From positions 4,588,001 through 4,652,000 of the forward strand of contig JAFEKR010000001.1 in assembly GCA_019022495.1 (NCBI GenBank): DNA of 64,000 bases, read 5' to 3'. How positions within the stretch are numbered: position 1 is the stretch's first letter; the number at the start of each line of letters is the position of its first letter. Positions 47,744 to 59,539 of this stretch are shown here, one piece after another. This stretch comes from Epichloe hybrida (lineage: Eukaryota; Ascomycota; Sordariomycetes; Hypocreales; Clavicipitaceae). The translations under genes and the position numbers were made by a program. Under the pieces are notes generated by a model that was not told the origin of the DNA, ran no database searches, and saw only the letters and a program-made list of their open reading frames with translations.

Positions 47744-49455
47744 TTAATCCAATCGTCGTGCTCGACCCCAAACCTCATCAGCATCACGCTTGCCTTTCGT
47801 CTCCGGCACCTTGACAAGAACAAAGACGCCGCCAGCGAGAGCCAGCGCAGCAAACAACAAGTATACCCACCCGGCTTTGCCAAGAGCATTGTTCAAGGCA
47901 GTGTTGACGAGTGGGAAAAATTGAGCAACAACGAATGTTGCTACATAATTAGCAGCCAGACACCAGCTCTGAGTGGCGCCAACAGCTTCCTGTCCAACAA
48001 GCTCTGAAGCCATGATGAAAGGTACTGGTCCCAAGCCAACGGCGAAAAAGGCGACGAAGAAAAGGACTGCAACGGCCGAAATCACCTTGGCCCCAAACAC
48101 AATAGAAAGCGCCAAAGCGAGGGAGCTTGAGCCTTGTCCGAAAATTGAAATGAGCAGGCACGCCTTGCGACCTAAACGGTCAGGCAGAGGAGCACATGCA
48201 ATAGTCATGACCAGGTTGACCCCGGAGATGATGATGGTAAGAAGTGCAGAGGGTATTGGAAGCAGGTCGGCGAGCAGCGACACCGAGTACATGATGATTG
48301 AGTTGATGCCGCAGAATTGCTGGGTCACCATGATTCCCACCACTGCTATGATGGCAGGCCGAGTCGTTGCATCCTTGACAACTTCCATAAAGCCCATGTG
48401 GCGACCTGTTCCGGAGCTCGTTGGCAAAGGGGCCGCAGCTTCATCAGTCTGGCTCAGAAGACCGTCTTCTTCTGCATTCCTCGATGATGTAGCTCCGTCG
48501 CCGCCCCAATGAGACGTTTCCTCGTGGATATCATACCCGCTTCCTCTGATGCGTTGCAGTGTTCTTTTTGCTTTAGTTGGATCTCCGTTTGCTGCCAGCC
48601 AAGCCGGGCTTTCGGGGACAAAGCACAAGGCAATGTTGTGGGCAGCGGCGATGCAAATGCCGACGCTGAAAATCAATCGCCAGGCCTTACCATGGCTTAA
48701 AAAATAGCCTAGAGTCTGAGTGAGAAGGATGCCGATGTTGATGGATACTTGGGTCATGGCTCCAAAGAATCCTCGCTCGGCAGGCGGAGATATCTCGCTG
48801 ATATAAAGAGGCACAATGACGGTAGAAGCCCCGGCTCCTACTCCAGACATTAGGCGTCCAATGCACATGGCAGCCACGCTACCGGATAGGGCCTCTGTCG
48901 CGGCGCCAATTCCATACAGTACAGAGGTAAATGTCATGACAAACAGGCGACCTCTTTTAGATGCCAGTGGACCAGCCGCAAGGGCACCCATCAGACCACC
49001 AACTGTGAACATGGAGGAGATGGTTGCGAATGCGGCTTCAGACATGGGAATACATTTCTGGAGGAATCCCGTTTGGCTGTCGTCCCCGATGCTGTTCGAT
49101 TTGCCGATGGCTCTGCTCGCCCAGCCAGCAGCCCGAACAGCAGCCGAGATGGATTTCTTATGACAAGTAATGACATCTTGAGGTGCATTGAGCTCGGCCT
49201 TTACCATCATCAGCCATCTGATTAATGTTTATGGGCCAGCACAACGACCATGTTGTTTGAAGGACAAGCAAGCTCGTCGCCAGCGTGAGAGCTGTTGTCC
49301 TACAAGCGGCCGCGGCCGTGGGGTATTCGTTGCGGCGTGTCGCAACTTACCAGGTGGTACCCAAACTGCAGCGAGCCTAGAGTAGAGACGAGTATGAGGA
49401 GAACAAGATACGGTGTGATGTCGCGTAAAAGCTGTCTCATGGTTCGCGAAGCCAT
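47744..49455 (-). CDS. MFS sugar-type transporter (12 TM, Vps73-like)
   Basis: Predicted sugar or polyol porter of the sugar transporter family. Exons 49455-49351 and 49198-47744 give 519 residues. Exon 1 encodes the first membrane segment, LVLLILVSTLGSLQFGYHL, and the join leads to AELNAPQDVI, matching the family FGYHxxxLNAPQ motif. GRLMSGVGAGASTVIVPLYI, PAERGFFGAMTQ, CFVPESPAWLA, QFCGINSIIMYS, GLGPVPFIMASEL and VPETKGK all follow in order. A hydrophilic loop of about 65 residues lies in the middle, between TM6 and TM7. It converges on the racemase-like gene with only 34 bp between stop codons. Substrate cannot be assigned. Confidence 0.92.
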
Positions 49456-50434
49456 GTTGAAAATGTGTTGTTGCACGGTTGTTTGTGGACGGCAAGTTGC
49501 AACGGCAAGTTGCGACGACAAGCAAGTCCTTGGCGTCCACGTACAAGAGGTTAAAGAGGTGAAGAGGTGGCCCAATCGGAAACGGGAACGTCGGCAGGTC
49601 ATGCCTGCCTGCCTGCCCATGTTTTGTCGTATGAGCTTCGCCCACCGGGCACCTACCCGATACTTCTTTGATCGGTCGGCGGTCGCTTTGCCGGCAGCAA
49701 TCTGCAACGTTGGATTTTGAGAGACGGGATTTCTTTGCGTCTTTTCGCTACTTTTTACGCCCACGCACGCAATCCTCCTCATGGGAAGGCTCCTTTTCCG
49801 TCTCCTGCATGGCCTCCTTGGCCCATGCCTGCACTGACGAATGGTCAAAGAGTTTGCCGATATCTATTAGAAAGCATCAGCCACTGTGAAAGTGTTGCGG
49901 GCTAAGAAAGGAGTGAATTGACTTTGCATAGACGCGACGCGACCTTGTGTTGGCGAAGCTCGCATCACAAGTTCATCAGGTAAGCAAAAGGCCGTGGCTT
50001 TTCAAGAGCCGAGACCTGCACTCCTTCCAATGACTCTACCCATCTACATCATTCTCCGAGATCGGTCAGCGGGTAAAATGCCAGCCACCCTGTACTCACA
50101 GCGGGTTCCGAACTAGGCAAGCATCAATGACTAGGACAGGCACTTGCTTCGCTTGCTTCACGATTACATACTCCTTGGTGCCTAGGCCTATGGATCCGTA
50201 TTATTTGTGGAGATTGACCGATAATTCCCGTCTTTACCGTTCTTCCCGTGCCTTGCTTCCGATTCGGCGCCGGACTCAGGCCAAGGCGTTGAGTTTTCAA
50301 CATGTGGTTTTGTCAGTCCGACTCAGGCTACACGATAGTCTTTGTTTGTGTTTCTTCGCTCTATCAAAGAGAGCACAAGAAGCCCCCGCGCAGTCTAAGG
50401 AATTCGCTCGGTTCGTTCGGTTCAGCTGGCCGAC
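49456..50434. other. Divergent promoter of two MFS genes
   Basis: About 1 kb between the sugar-type porter and the monocarboxylate-type porter. No gene is supported; several short frames are probably chance. Confidence 0.5.
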
Positions 50435-51938
50435 ATGTCGAAAGGCAAAACCAACTTGGCCAACACGGGGACCCCAGAATCAAAGCACATCTTTACACTG
50501 AAGAGGAAAAGTTCATGGCCTCCATTCTTCACAATGCACATCACCGCACATAAAGAGGCCGCCCAATCCTTGGACTCGGAAATGCCCCGAGACCAGCCAA
50601 GCCAAGGCGAAAGTGCACCACAAGACCTAATTGCCCGGATATCCACCATCGACAGAGCCTACGCAGTCAGTCCACCAGATGGCGGCATTCGAGCATGGTC
50701 TCAAGTCCTGGCCGGTCACTTGATTGTCTTCAATACGTGGGGTTACATGATCAGTTTTGGTATCTTTCAACCTCACTATGTGGAATCGCTAGGAATGGAA
50801 TCTTCGGCGATTGCCTGGATTGGCAGCGTCCAGATCTGTCTCATCTTCCTCGTCGGCACTTTCTCCGGCAGAGCTTTTGACGCTGGCTACTACAAAGCCG
50901 CCCTCGTCATTGGATCAATCCTTCAGCTCGTTGGGATACTCACAACCAGCGTGGGCCATACGTACTGGCAAATCTTTCTCGCGCAGGGCATATGCCAAGG
51001 TCTAGGTTGCGGCATCGTCTTCGCCCCCACAGTCGCCAACATCTCGACTTACTTCTCGAAAAGAAGAAGCATGGCCGTCTCAGCAAGCGCATGCGGAGGC
51101 GCCACGGGCGGCATGGTGTTTCCACTAATGGCACAGCAGCTACTACCTAAAATTGGACTTGCCTGGACTGTGAGGGCAATGGGACTCGTTGTTCTGGTTT
51201 CCTCCGTCATGGTGTATCTCCTGGCAAGACCTAGATTGCCACCCAGGAAGTCGGGTCCTATTGTGGAGATGGCAGCGTTCAGAGAAATCACATATCTATT
51301 GTTTGCGATTAGCATGTTTTTCACACTATGGGCTGCCTACTTTGCCTACTACTTCGTAAGTTGCATCACCATTTCTTACCAATGATGGGCATGACAGGAC
51401 ATGAAAGCGCGTTAACCTCGCCCAACAGGCGCGAGCATATGCTCTGGACATACTCGGCGGCACTCAGTCCACTTCATTCACCATGCTCCTCGTCATCAAC
51501 GCCGTGGGCTGTCCAGGCCGCCTCGTCCCCGCCTTCCTTGCAGATCGCTTCTTCGGAGCGGTCAATACCCTTATCCCCATCATCTTCTGCGCGGCGATTT
51601 GCATGTTTGGTTGGATTGGTGTCCGCTCGATAGCTTCCGACTATGTCTGGTTGTGCATCTACGGGGTTTTCGGCGCTGCCATTCAGGGCATGTTCCCTTC
51701 GACTCTGGCCGGGCTCACCAAGGACTTGAGCAAAGCAGGGACGAGAATTGGCATGATCTTCACAGTCGTAAGTGTTGCGGCACTGACGGGTCCGCCCCTG
51801 GCTGGAAAACTGATAGAGGTATGCGGCGGCAAGTATCTCGGCGTGCAGATATGGGCCGGTGCGAGTCTGGTGCTGGGCGGGCTGTTATTGATTGCAGCTA
51901 GGCAAGCGAGTGTGCTGCAGGAATCCAAAGACGTATAG
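50435..51938 (+). CDS. MFS monocarboxylate-type transporter (MCT family)
   Basis: Predicted 12-TM porter of the fungal monocarboxylate transporter family. Exons 50435-51355 and 51429-51938 give 476 residues. The family signature is seen as SPPDGGIRAWSQVLAGHL before TM1, then FGIFQPHYVESLG and GICQGLGCGIVFAPTVANIS (TM4/5), SKRRSMAVSASACGGATGG, and in exon 2 GCPGRLVPAFLADRFFG and LTKDLSKAGTRIGM. The join at YYF/ARAYALDILG is in phase. The start is uncertain: Met codons at 50435, 50534 and 50582 are all in frame before the signature, and shorter N-termini are common. In spite of the family name many fungal members have no known substrate. Confidence 0.9.
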
Positions 51939-52300
51939 ACCAAGGCATGTGACGGAGGTCATCCTGTCTCTTGACACGTAAAGTTTTGACATGAATACGT
52001 GTGCAGGTTTATTGTAGTCAATGGAGCTGGAAGGGCATTCACGCCTTGTCAGCGACCCACGGGAGTCAGCTCGTAGTATCACATTGGGCGCCGCGTCCAG
52101 CATTGAATCGTCCGTGGATTGCTATTGTCTGCTTTTTGTGGCGAGTAACTTTTGGCTTGTATTAGGGGCAATTGTGGCGTTGTCTGGAGTGAAGGTGTTG
52201 GCTCCACTAGATACTAATGTAGTATCGCAAGGGACTCCCATCTTGCATGGGGACGAAGAGGGAGAACTGTTGGTTACACCAAGGGATTGGTATGCACTAG
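51939..52300. other. 3' flank up to the AT-rich block
   Basis: Ordinary composition with no gene. It ends at a sharp drop in GC content at about 52.3 kb. Confidence 0.5.
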
Positions 52301-52494
52301 TGTAACGTAGGGTCAGGTTTAATGATATAATAAGGTCTAAGGATCGAAGCTATCTACAGCGTTATGTAGCCACAAGAAAAGGGGGACGCGAGTTATGTAT
52401 ATGCCTTGCGTGCGGGTGTGGCTAATCACAGTGCGGCGCTGCTACACATGCTCTACTTTCCTAGTGGTTAACCTAATGTTAACCTAGTTATTAT
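52301..52494 (-). mobile_element. Probable degraded LTR of copia copy A
   Basis: Read on the minus strand it starts TGTTATAATAACTAGG directly after a degraded AGAAGTTACTAG tract, like the LTR at 55709-55922, which follows AGAAGTTCTAG. The outer end (TGTAACG on plus) is set by the composition border and is uncertain. This LTR still carries moderate GC. Confidence 0.4.
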
Positions 52495-55400
52495 AACACT
52501 AGTAACTTCTCTTTTTAAGAAGAAAGTAAGGCAGGATGGATCTAGTACTAAAAGAGAGAATTAGTAAGTATATAAATAAAATAATCCTATGTAAGGATAA
52601 GTGGGTCTGATGTTAAATTCGGACTCCCCATTGGTTAATAATAAAATGTAAGAAAAAAAATCGCTTAATTCGCGGATTAGGAAGCGGGCTTAATTAGGAG
52701 CTCTAAAAGCTTGAAAAACGTAATAAAAATCAGAATTGTTTAAAATAAATATAAGTAAATACAGGGAATTAAAATGAGGGCTTCTTATTAGCTTAGCTAT
52801 AGTTAGACTAGACTCTTATTAATCTTATCTAGTCTCTAGTCTCTTTACCTAGCCTTTAACTTAAATTATAGCTTTATTTAAGTTAATAAAGGTCTTAAGG
52901 CTCTTATTCAGAGATGCCTTTATTATCACGTTAGTAAGGTTATTATTACTATTAATCTATTATACTTTGTAGATCTCTTATTGCTTATATAATTGCTAAA
53001 GTACTATAATGTTAATTATAAGGCGTTTCTCCTTTATAAAACCTAGCTTTATAAGACACTTATATAATAAAAGGAGTCTATATAGATAATTATAGGGATG
53101 CGGTTAATCTTTAATTAGTCTATAATTATATTAAGGGTTATAGTAATTACATAGGCTATATTAGCACCTTATACTATTAAGTATAGTTTAGAAGCAAGGG
53201 CGCTATAGGTTATATACTTGCTCTTTATTAAGCTATACGTAATAATGTTACCTTTTAAGGTAAATATGTTATCTTTTGCCTCTTTATTGCTGATTATAAT
53301 TATATATCCTATCTAGGAACTTAGATCTTTATTATTAGTAAGGGATTTATCTATAAACATAAATAACTTCGTATTCTTAAGGTCTAGAGGGATGTAATAT
53401 AGGCCTTAGCCTTAATATCAGATCTGCTAGTTAAGTCGCTTATTTAATTAAGTTATATTATTAGGAGTTGGATCTTAATATTATGCTATAATTAAAAGGT
53501 TATAAAGGGCTTTAGGTTAATAGATGGTTGTAATATAACTTCCTTATGCTTATTGTTTAATATAATCTTATTTCATAGTTAGTGATTATAGGTTAATTTG
53601 CTTAATCTTCTTGCTCTAGCCTTTTTAACAAAGTTCTATTAAGTTATTAGCGTTCTAGGTAAGAATATAACTATTAAAGATAAGGGGATTCTTAGCTAAT
53701 AGCTTTTACTTTAGCTTTACTAAGAAATTTACCTTCTATAATTCCTTCTCTTTAAGGTCGTAGAAATCCTAGTTACTAAGGCCTAGCGTATTATTAGTCT
53801 ATATACTAACTACTCTAAAGAGGTTATTATTATTCTCTTCCATAATTAGCAAGTATAGGTTATAGGATAAAGTTATTATCTTAAGTATCTCTTTATAGTG
53901 ACAGAAGTAGGTTACGAACTAGTAGGTTCTAGCTTCTATAATTCTATATAAAGGCTTAATAACTTCTATAATAGTTCCTTTAGGGAATAGATATACTATT
54001 TGCTTAGGTAATATAGCAATAATTAATCTTGTGAGCTACGTTTTTAATTACATATAAGCTTATATGATATCTTGAATCTATAGGATAATTCCTCTGGATC
54101 TAAGCAATAGTGCGATTGCGATAATTAATTATTAGCTTGATCTTTAGATCATTAGGGATTAGGTTAGGATAAATTCCTTCCCTTTATTATTTATCCCTTA
54201 AATCATAAGTTATAACTTTTTATATAGCGTAGCTATTCCTTTACCTTTGATTTCTCTTACTATACGAGATTTAAAGAGTCTCTTATTACTATGTTTAGTA
54301 GGATTAAATAGCGTGAATCTAAACATATTATAGGCTTGTAAAGCATTAATCTTAATCTAATCTAATAGCTTAAAGGGCTTGCCTAGGGTTATAATCTTTC
54401 CTTCTTAATATAACTAAAGGGCTAGATCCTAATTAGCTTCTTCCTTTACTATAATAAATACTACGCTTAACTTACTATTAGCTATAAGTTTCTCTATTAA
54501 TACTTCCTCTTAGTCTTTATTTACTAAGTATATAGTTACTATATATTTAGTTCCTATAAGGTTAAATTAAACTATAAGCTTCTTTTATAGTCTTCTACGC
54601 TTTCTCTTAGGCTATAGTAATTCCTTATTTATTTCTAAAGCTTTAGGGATAATCTCTTTAATTATTAGGGTCTTATTTATATCTATAGCTTAGTCTTTAC
54701 CTCTAGGTATTAACTTATAAAGTTCTTTAGTATAGTATAGGTTATAATAGTATGGTTTAATAACTATTAATTAGAATCTTATTAGTCTATAGGGTATTTA
54801 AAGGGTATAGGTTTCTCTATTAGTAGTAAGAAGCTTATAGGGGCTATGCTATCTATCTTTCTCTCTCTATATACGTACATCTAACTATAATAGAAGTTAG
54901 TGTATTAGTAGTGTATCTAGGCTATTTTAGGTTCTTAGGGCATTATAAACTTATTACTTTACTAGGAGTTATTAGACCTTATTAGTGGCTTTACGGATTA
55001 CTTTAGCTTATTAAATAATAAATACACTTAGCGGTAACTCATTAGTTATCCGTAAATATATACTAAAGATAAGAATTATAGAAATAAGACTATTAGGGCC
55101 TGCTAAGTTATTTATAGCTTTTATAGCTATCTAAAGTTATTGCTTAGGCATAAGATCTTAACCTATAGAGTCTGTAATAATTATATAGGCTTGTTGTAAT
55201 AGTCCGTAATAGCGTTTAACTTTTCTAATACTATTATAGGCCTTAACTAGAACTTTATTAATCTTAATTAACAGTAATCATATATAATACTTAAATTCTG
55301 CTAATATAAAGTTCTTTCTAGTATTATGGATAATCTATTCTAGAGGACTAAGGTAAGTGTTAATCTAGCATTCATATAAGGCGTTCTAAATATTACGTGC

Positions 55401-55708
55401 CTTCTGCTTATTTAGATTAAGGAATTAGGCTACTTAAAACAAGGTTATAGAATTAATAATATAAAGAATAGGTTGTCTATTGATTTAAATAATATTAACT
55501 ATAATCTTGTAGTTAAACTCATGGTTATCTTTGATTGTAAACTTGAATCTGCCTAGGGCCTTTCTGTTTATTTAGTAATAGTAGTAAATTTTAGTTAATT
55601 ATTTAATAGCCTTTGTGTTGGATTCACAGGGTATTGAATTCAATGTAATACAGTCGTGAGCCCAAAGAATAGTATTATCATTAATTATCTATTCTAGGCT
55701 ACGTTATC
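52495..55708 (-). pseudogene. Ty1/copia copy A, RIP-degraded, Pol part only
   Basis: Minus-strand remnant. At about 52880-52990 the minus strand reads, with stops, like the end of copia RNase H (an ADxFTKAL-type motif changed to TNVIIKASLNK). The stretch at 53000-53060 (GGCGTTTCTCCTTTAT on plus) matches copy B at 56570-56585. The integrase-side part at 55200-55640 aligns in order with 60520-60900 of copy B. No Gag part is seen before the LTR at 55709, so the copy appears truncated or internally deleted. There is no intact frame. Confidence 0.7.
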
Positions 55709-55922
55709 TGTTGTTATGATTGATTAAGTTCTAGGAAAAGAGAGGTAAAAAGCTAGAAGTTATAATACATAAAGGGAAAAGGGGTTACGCGTTTATATCC
55801 CCACATTTCCTAGCTAATTAACGTGCTAGGTTATGGGTTACGTATGGGGTCCGCGCGTGGCCTAAGCTTCTGCTAGGTAATTACAGCTATGACGCGCGAT
55901 TAATATCACCTTTGTTCTAACA
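55709..55922 (-). mobile_element. 214-bp copia LTR shared by two copies
   Basis: On the minus strand it starts TGTTAGAACAAAGG and ends CATAACAACA, so it has TG...CA ends and TGTT/AACA inverted termini. A GATATAAACGCG TATA-like box lies inside. The degraded purine tract (GAGAGAAGTTCTAG) precedes it on the minus strand, as a 3' LTR of copy B should have; copy A lies on its other side, as if this LTR also served as the 5' LTR of A. Confidence 0.65.
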
Positions 55923-57188
55923 CTAGAACTTCTCTCTTTTAACATAATTATTAACACGTAATATTAATCGCAGAAATAAAAAAAGAAAGATAGATTAAGA
56001 ATATAATTAACAGGGGATGTAAGGAAAAGAACTTATAGCCTATCTAGGCATATAGTTGCTAATAAAAGGGAAATAATAATCTTGCTTAGCCTATGAGCCT
56101 ATGTAAGGATAAGTAAGTCCTTCCGAATCCCTTCTTTTCCTTAAAATAATATATATACCACACCTTAGCGCATATATAATATCTTCCTCCTCCTTAGTAA
56201 TACCTTTATTCTCCTACACACTACTATTAATTTCTATAGTCCACTAGGAGGGCCTAGTAAGCTAGCGTAGTTATAGCTACTAGGGATATTAACTATAAGG
56301 GCGTAAATCCCTTACGTATCACTATCCTATCCCTATGGCTATCCTCCTAGAGAATTACCTTTTCCTCTTACTATATATATATTACACGTAAGTAACCTAT
56401 CCCTCTATCTAGATAGTTATCTAGTTAGTTAAGATAAAGCTCTTAAGGGCCTTATTAAGTAATACCTTTATAAAGGCATTAGCTAGGTTATTCTCTCTAT
56501 TAATCTATTAGATCTTATAAAGTTCTTAGCGTTTATATAACTATAAAAGGGCTATAATATTAATTATTAGGCGTTTCTCCTTTATTATACTAAGCTTAAT
56601 AAGGCACTTATATAAGGAGTATGAATCTATATATGTGATAACTAGGATCTTTAGGAGCTTTAGTTAGTTAGTAACTAAGTTTAGGGTAGTTATGATTACG
56701 TAAGCTATATTAACACTAGCTACTATACCGTAGACTTCTAAGGTAAGCACGCTTTACGTAACTCTCTTGCTTTTTATTAAGCTAAAGTGTATGATGTTGC
56801 CTTTAATTATAAACTTGCTATTAGTGTAGTCTTTATTCGCTAGGACAAGTATATATCCTAGTTATAAGGATAGGTCCTAGTTATTAGCAAAGGATCTATT
56901 TATAAAGGTAAAGAGCTTTATCTTCTTAAGGTTAATTAGGATAAACATTAGACCTCTCTCTAGGTAATCTATCTACTACTTTAGGCGGTAATTAAGGGCT
57001 TTCACGTCCTCTAGGGTTAGCTCCTAGTGTTATGTAGCAATGGATAGGTTAAAGCAAGCCTCTAGTTAGTAGATTAAGGCAATGTAAGCGCCTCGGGCCC
57101 TTTACTTAACGTATTTACGCTTTAAGTTAGTTATTAGAACTAACTTTAACTTATTACTCTGCCCTTTCTACTAGATCTTAATAGTATT

Positions 57189-58012
57189 TGTTAAAAATAA
57201 GACCTATTTTTAGCCCTTTTCTAGTTAAAGAACCTTCTTATTACTAGCTTGCTTTGCAAGTCTGACAGCTGCACTGCAGCTGTCAACGGTCGCGGGGGCA
57301 GCTATCAATGGCTGCGTCGCAGCTGTCAACAGCTGCGACCGACCGTGTGGATGACTAATTAGTCAATTGCGTTATGGCTGCAAGTGTGGCCATAACCACG
57401 CCACTAGTAATTAGGTAAGCTAGGGTGACGTAAGCTAGGGTGACGTAAGCAGGTTACCCTACACATAACTTACCCTATAGCTATCTTTGACAATGATTTT
57501 CTCTTTATCTAGAGGTTGTACAAAAGTTTTACATATAGCAAATTGAAGCTTAAAGATAGGGCTTTCTCTTTATACAAGGTTATTTTTTGGACCAAAAGTT
57601 GGTGCATACGGGTTGCTAGCTAGTATGGTGGTGAGTCGATTTTTTGATTTTTGCATACAAATGAATTTTGCGGAAAATCAAAAGTGGCCCGTAAGACCCC
57701 GTTGGCGGCCCGGATCCACCGATACGGTCGGTAGGTCTACGAGAGGAAGAAGATCTTTTCAACTAGCTAGATAGCTAGTCCTCTCAACCAACAACAGCCG
57801 CATTGCCCGTACAACGTATCTAAAATCAATTCTATTGCTCCATAAGATATCATAAAAGTGATCTAAATTGAATTCTATTAGTTGATAACTGCTACAACCT
57901 TCCGTTGCGTTACGTTGATTGATTCAACGTTGCAGCTCTATTGGTCCCCGACCGTAGAGTTTGCACCCGTACAGCTGTTGCCAGCTGGCAACTAGCTCCC
58001 TACATTTCAATA
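57189..58012 (+). mobile_element. 824-bp solo LTR with 5-bp target duplication GTATT
   Basis: It starts TGTTAAAAATAAGAC and ends CATTTCAATA; the inverted copy at 59540-60340 ends CAACA at the same place, so the original end was CA. GTATT lies directly on both sides (57184-57188 and 58013-58017). Its composition is balanced, in contrast with the AT-rich host, so it entered copy B after the main RIP. It has no coding content. It includes Pvu-like CAGCTG palindromes and two TGACGTAA words. Confidence 0.85.
57415..57450 (+). promoter_or_regulatory. Tandem 15-bp units with CRE-like TGACGTAA in the LTR
   Basis: GTAAGCTAGGGTGAC is repeated, placing TGACGTAA at 57426-57433 and 57441-57448. The inverted LTR keeps both (60101-60108 and 60116-60123, read as TTACGTCA on plus). 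The word matches the ATF/CREB-type site used by fungal bZIP factors. Regulatory function is inference. Confidence 0.45.
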
Positions 58013-59263
58013 GTATTATTCTCTAGTAAAATAATACTACTATTAAACGTAAGAGGGCAGTCCTAAGTTAGGAATTACTTTAGCTTTACGTTAAAGCCTA
58101 CTATAGTAAGCTAGGTCTCTTCCTTCTTAGAGAACTTCTTATCTAAGAGGCTAATTATATTATTAGTTTATATTTTAATATAGGTAAAGTTAGGGCTTTC
58201 CTTTGTAATTACAAGCAGGTAGGGATTATACATAGAGGTTTCTATCTAGAGGTTCTCTCTATAATGCTTGTAATACGTAACCCACTAGTATATTCCTACC
58301 TCTACGAGCCTATAGAGGGGTTTTATAACCCTTAAGATTATACTAGGCAGGTAAAGATGCCGTATCTAAATTAGTAAGCGCGCTAGGATTAGCCACTCTA
58401 GTAATATATAGGCCTGTATATAAGCCTAATAGATATCTCTTAGCTAGATAAGGAATTTCCTTAATCTTACTAACAGGGCTATTACAAGGATAAGACATTA
58501 GCTTACGCGTTAAATTATTAGGGCCTATATAAGAATAGCCTGTTTCCCTTTATTCTTACACCCTTGGATTATAAGGCATAACTTTTTATAGGGTTCTATT
58601 ATCTTACCTTTAATCTTATTAATAATTCAGGAATTAAAGATTTGAATTTTACTATGTTTTTCCTTATTAAATATAATGAATTTAAATACACCTTGCTTAA
58701 TTAGGGCGTTAATTTCCGCTTTTATTAATAGCTTAAAAGGTTTGCTAGGGGTCTTAATAATTCCTTCCTTACATAGCTTAATTATAAGAGCTAGGTTACT
58801 ATATTCTTTTACTAATAGGAAGGTATTAGTATCTTAAGGTATTATAGGAGGGTTCTTCTATAGCCTTCCGTGTCCTTACTTTAGTAGTATTAGTAGCACT
58901 ATGTTTTTATTATAGGCCTCTTACCCTTTTTCTTCTTCCTCTTTACTAGGCTTTACTATCTTCTTTACACTAGGGTTATTATAGTAAGGCTTAATAGATA
59001 TTAACCTAAAGGTCTTTAGGCCTCTAGGTATATTAAGTATATAGCTTTCTCTAGTAATTACTAGTAGCTTATATAGACCTACCTATCCCTTGCCTTCTTA
59101 CTAGACCTTAACCTTTAATCTAAGTAGTAAGCTAAGGGTCTTTAAGGTATCTAGGCTATTATATTTAGTAAGGGCCTTATTAACCTTCTAGATAGCGTAG
59201 AGTCTCTTAATCTCTTTAGTAGCCTTCTATACTATAATCACACGCTATATAATATTAGGTAAT

Positions 59264-59358
59264 TGTTGAAATCAAAAGAGTGGACCGATCCAACTGAACC
59301 TAGGATTACAAAGCCTTATATATTTTTAACAATATATTTTAACACTCCCCCTGGAATT
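59264..59358 (-). mobile_element. Purine tract and short terminal repeat of the compact element
   Basis: On the minus strand CCAGGGGGAGTG (59356-59345) is followed directly by TGTTAAAATATATTG and ends 81 bp later in TTTCAACA. A G-rich purine tract directly before a TGTT end is the usual 3' LTR junction of Ty1/copia elements. Confidence 0.6.
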
Positions 59359-59410
59359 GTACATCCAGGTGCCCTATTGGAGGTTAGGCTTATACTAGCA
59401 ATTGAATTTC

Positions 59411-59539
59411 TTTAGTTGTTTTTTTTTTTTCGGCAGGGTTCGAACCCATAACCTTGCCTCGCAGAGCAGTGCTCCACTGTGGTGGGCGGGCTAATACGCT
59501 ACAGTGAGCCACAACCACTGCGCCACCGGGCTCATAACC
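59411..59539 (-). repeat. tRNA-like segment with pol III A and B boxes and A tract
   Basis: On the minus strand: GAGCCCGG, then A box TGGCGCAGTGG (59525-59515), then a perfect B box GGTTCGAACCC (within 59447-59436), then TGCCG and 12 A. This is the head-plus-A-tail plan of a tRNA-derived SINE. Alternatively it is an internal part of the LTR element next to its primer-binding site. It does not fold as an intact tRNA: the boxes are about 68 bp apart and the acceptor ends do not pair. Confidence 0.6.

Noticed and set aside
59411..59539. Functional tRNA gene
   Set aside because: A and B boxes are present, but the spacing is too large and the ends do not pair into an acceptor stem.
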